Assembly: GCA_019648995.1 (NCBI GenBank)
Contig: BLXT01003938.1
Span: 34,604 to 58,064 of the forward strand
Source: Plakobranchus ocellatus
Lineage: Eukaryota > Mollusca > Gastropoda > Plakobranchidae
Reading direction: 5' to 3'
Length of the DNA: 23,461 nt
Shown: piece after piece, positions 20,646 to 23,461 of the stretch
Layout of the letters: each line of letters opens with the position of its first letter
Position numbering within the stretch: the first letter of the stretch is position 1
Position numbers and translations under genes: made by a program
The notes under the pieces: generated by a model
Seen by the model: the letters and a program-made list of their open reading frames with translations, nothing else
The model's database searches: none
What the model was told of the DNA's origin: nothing

Positions 20646-22763
20646 ATGGCCTCATCAACACCAAGAACAATCAAAGCACCACAAACAACAGACAGCTCAA
20701 CATTACCTATGATCAAGCACATTACATTTAATCACTCATTCAGCCTACCAGTAGATGAGCCACTTTCGAAAGATGAGGAAACACTTAACACACACTTGGT
20801 TAGGAGAAAACTTTACGCAGATCCACACAAAAAGACAATAAAATGTAAAACTAAGGGACAGTCCATTCTTCTACAAAAAGTCGTCGCACCAAGAAAACAC
20901 ACATCACAAGTTAAAACACCTACTCCAAAAAAAAGAGCACGCATTATAGAAAACATTAGGACATCTGTTGCAGGCACTTCGAAGGATGCAGAAGACATAC
21001 AGTTAGCTGTAGAACTTAACAGACTACCAACAATTTGTAGACACAGGATTTACAAGAGAGCGAGATTAAAACAAAAGATTAAACTTACAGGGGAGCAGAC
21101 ATTAGCAATGAAAGAGGAATTAGGTATGTGCTGGCGGCAAGGGAGAAATCACGGGAAGCTATTAAAAAAAATAGGGGTTCAATTGCAAAATGAAAAATCT
21201 ATTAGAAAGCTTTCTAGGAATGTTGTTTACGATTTTGTAGAGATAGGCGAAAAGACTTTTATAGATGCACAAGGAGTAGAGTTTCAGGGGACGTTCGGTA
21301 GAATAAAAGATTTAACTAGATTAGTAGATCATTTGTTAAATTTATATGCACAGAAAAACAAGCTGACATGGCACAACAAAATCATACCACATAACGAGAT
21401 TTGGGTTAAAATTGGGGGCGATCACGGCAAAAATTCTTTGAAACTTACTTTACAAATTGCAAATTTAGACAGGCCGAATTCTCAATTAAATTCGGTAGTT
21501 ATAGCACTAGCCTCGGTAAAAGATTCATATACAAATATAGTTAGGTTTTTAGAGGGAGGGTCGGGGGATGAGCTTGTTGCTCTGCACTCTCATGCTTGGC
21601 AAGAAAAAACAATAAAAATCTTTCTCAATGGAGATTACGATTTTTTGTGTAAAGTGTATGGCTTGTCAGGACCTCAAGGCACATTTCCTTGCCTGTGGTG
21701 TTTGATGTCACGACAAGAAATGCACTTGCACAGCACAAACACACAACTTAGATCACTGGACAGTTTGATTTCTGACAATTTATCATTCATGCAAGACAAC
21801 GCAGACAAAAAATCAGCAGCAAAATACAACAACTCACTTCATGCACCTATCCTTAGTATTCAGTTAGACAGAGTATCTCCACCTTATCTTCACATCTTAC
21901 TTGGAATAGTTTTGAAGCACTACAAACTTCTGGAAAATGCAGCACATCTATTAGACACAAAAATTACAACCTTAGCCGATTCACATCTCACAGATTTAGG
22001 TAAACTTGTCAAACAATATGAAGGTCAGTGGCAGCAAGCTCAATCACTGCAGGAACAGCTGGATTTTCAGTATGGGTGTCTTGTTTTAAGTGATAGGGAT
22101 GAGGATAAAGAGATATACAGAAAACAAGTAGAAGATACAGAACACAAGCTTTCACAGTTAAGACACACATTTAGCACCACGATCAGGACCAATAGCATCT
22201 TCACTAGACAACATTCTAAACAATCATCACATAACACCACAGGCATACCATAGTAGATCTTTTGTAGGAAATCACTGTCACAAATACATTTGTGCAGCAG
22301 TTTATCAAGACCTTACACAAACAATTACCACACAAACAAAAGCATGCACTAACAATCCCATGGTAGTAGACGAGGCATACACACTCAAACTGTTATTTGA
22401 CGATTCAAAAACGCATTAAAAAAATTTCATGAATTAGTTTCACACTCAAACCCCATAAATATAGACTCGTTAGATAACATCCAAAACCTTATTAACAATT
22501 ACATGACACTGTATAGAAGGCAATTCCCGAAAAAGACATTCCCCAAACAGCACATATTAGAAAATCACATAATACCACACATTAGACAATATAAACTAGG
22601 GCTGGGGTTGCTGGGAGAGCAGGGGACTGAGAGCAGCCATCAAACAATTGCCTATCTTGAACAATTTCGAGCAATCAGCATCAAAAACAAAAAAGCCAAT
22701 ATTAAACACGTTCTAAGTGCACATCTACTAAGAATATTTACAAGGCTTCGTGCCCAGAACTAA
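20646..22763 (+). pseudogene. RAG1-core-like (Transib/CMC-related) DDE transposase, frames broken
   Basis: The first ATG in this frame is at 20646, but the frame is open from about 20589 and overlaps the end of the upstream gene. A basic, Pro/Thr-rich N-terminus (KKRARIIENIR) leads to WVKIGGDHGKNSLKLTL, whose Asp (21420-21422) matches RAG1 D600. GDYDFLCKVYGLSGPQGTFP and CLWC (Cys 21690 and 21699) plus MHLH match the RAG1 zinc-binding insert. PPYLHILLGIVLKHYKLL follows, where RAG1 has D708 within LHCDIG; here that position is Leu, so the second acidic residue is missing or lies elsewhere (for example in QLDRVSP). A +1-type shift near 22183-22186 moves the reading into frame 1 (22186-22416), and a second near 22402-22407 returns it. 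The last part has LGLGLLGEQGTESSH, whose second Glu (22629-22631) matches E962. It ends at the TAA 22761-22763. The protein is nearly complete but interrupted. Confidence 0.78.
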
Positions 22764-23276
22764 ATTCTAGTCATTACGTAACGTATAGTTCTTAAAAACC
22801 ATGTGATATTATTTATTTTATTTTATTTATTGTTTTACTCCGTTGAGATCCAGTATTATAATGTAGATATTCATGTGTGATCCAGTGTTTATTTTATGAT
22901 TCAGTATAATTATGTAGGCCTAAAGGCAGTTCTGTTGTGCTATACGTATGGAAAATATATTAATCATTGAAGGAAAAGTCACCCGCCTTCTTCTGACTTC
23001 AATTAAAAGCCTCCTAGACGTGACGCGGCTATGATTATCATATGAGTCTATTCATGTATGTGCTGTCCATCATTGTAACAAAAACTAGACTTAGGGTTTA
23101 TTATTGAACGCACGTCAACTCGAGAGTTCTAAAAAGAACCAGTTTAGGGGAGTTAATTTATGCAAAGCGAAGGAGAATGCATTACGTAAACGAACGTGAC
23201 TCATGTTCTATTTTAGCCCATGGGTTTTTCCTAATGTCTTTTTGAAGACTGCTTTTATGTTATATTAGGATTATGA
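22764..23276. other. 3' flank of the RAG1-like element
   Basis: No gene seen. It contains a (TTTTA)-type tract near 22810-22830, an ATTAAA at 23002-23007 (possible variant polyadenylation signal), and a TGACTCA (AP-1-type) word at 23197-23203. The right transposon terminus should lie here. Confidence 0.5.
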
Positions 23277-23461
23277 TGTAATGTTCTAGATCTATATTTT
23301 AGAACATTCTACGCTTGCATTATGGGATAGATTTCCAGAAATTTGTAGAGTTTTCTTTTGAAAAAGGTATAAATACCTGGAGAAGATTGGTGAAAGAGAG
23401 ACACAGAGATATACCAGTATAACACAGAGATCACACAGAGAAGACACAGAGTAGGCAGAAA
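23277..23461 (+). promoter_or_regulatory. TATA-box promoter or left edge of an LTR
   Basis: TATAAATA at 23368-23375 stands in GC context (GGTATAAATACC). About 60-90 bases upstream is an inverted repeat, AATGTTCTA (23280-23288) with TAGAACATT (23300-23308), containing GAAcaTTC, a heat-shock-element-like pair. Downstream is a purine-rich leader of repeated ACACAGAGA words to the window end. A TGTAATG at 23277 could be the first bases of an LTR (U3-TATA-R order). A host promoter is equally possible because the rest is outside the window. Confidence 0.4.

Larger units (their letters stand above)
19891..22763 (+). mobile_element. N-RAG-type DNA transposon (coding extent only; termini not fixed)
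   Basis: One strand carries, in order, a RAG1 N-terminal-like CxxC module, a Ser/Thr/Asn-rich spacer, a basic region, and a RAG1/Transib/CMC-like DDE catalytic core. From memory, molluscan elements combining a RAG1 N-terminal-like domain with a transposon (N-RAG-TP) were reported from Aplysia; this copy seems to belong there. No second gene of RAG2 type is present. Termini and target duplication were not identified. The best candidate inverted pair (19152-19180 versus about 22995-23020) is imperfect. Confidence 0.75.

Noticed and set aside
19557-22980. TTTTCCTTCA and its reverse complement flanking the RAG1-like element
   Set aside because: A 10-base match in AT-rich DNA is easily chance and the flanks do not align.
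19152-23020. Imperfect inverted pair CGTCTAG...TTTTA as terminal repeats of the RAG1-like element
   Set aside because: Only a 7-base core matches cleanly and no target duplication is visible; mentioned as a weak candidate only.
19891-23461. A RAG2/kelch-like partner gene near the RAG1-like element
   Set aside because: No kelch-type Gly-Gly repeats in any frame on either strand in this part.
1-23461. tRNA, rRNA or CRISPR-type arrays
   Set aside because: No cloverleaf with conserved boxes, no rRNA words, and the only regular arrays are the 77-bp tandem and microsatellites, which have no spacers.

Overview
This is an AT-rich animal nuclear sequence: multi-exon genes with GT-AG introns, non-LTR retrotransposon debris, eukaryotic cut-and-paste transposons, and no bacterial-style gene packing. 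The organism is inferred, not proven, to be a lophotrochozoan, most likely a mollusc. The transposon at the right end carries a RAG1 N-terminal-like cysteine module, and from memory an element of that kind (N-RAG-TP) was reported in the sea hare Aplysia. The recurring TCTAGATC tracts also fit gastropod DNA.

Layout, left to right: (1) 1-1441, the decayed 3' half of an RTE/BovB-like non-LTR retrotransposon on +. (2) 1442-2600, AT-rich DNA with no gene seen. (3) 2601-about 5508, a broken piggyBac-type element on + that opens with TTAA and a terminal repeat. Its transposase carries six 77-bp tandem copies of the segment holding the first catalytic Asp. (4) 5505-9553, a second TTAA-type DNA transposon with short matching terminal inverted repeats and a decayed transposase (tentatively Sola-like). 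(5) 9894-17218, seven exons on - of a host C2H2 zinc-finger gene ending in a Gln-rich tail; it is the only apparently intact host gene, and its 5' end is not found here. (6) 17219-18677, no gene recognised. (7) About 18678-18850 on -, a relic of the catalytic-Glu block of a RAG1/CMC-type transposase. (8) 19891-22763 on +, an element that pairs a RAG1 N-terminal-like CxxC module with a RAG1-core-like DDE transposase, in several frames. (9) 22764-23461, 3' flank, ending in a TATA-box region that may be an LTR or a promoter.

The two halves of the right-hand element (RAG1 N-terminal-type module, RAG1-core-type catalytic module) lie next to each other in one transposon, so they bear on how RAG1 was assembled. 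No RAG2/kelch-like reading frame is visible. This copy is decayed: a frame break separates the two modules and two more indels interrupt the catalytic module. The zinc-finger gene has a modular build: at each of the six exon-exon junctions the reading frame is consistent with a phase-1 intron, and finger-bearing exons usually carry two fingers. The N-RAG-like element may lie in a 5' intron of that gene, antisense to it, because the gene's start was not located.
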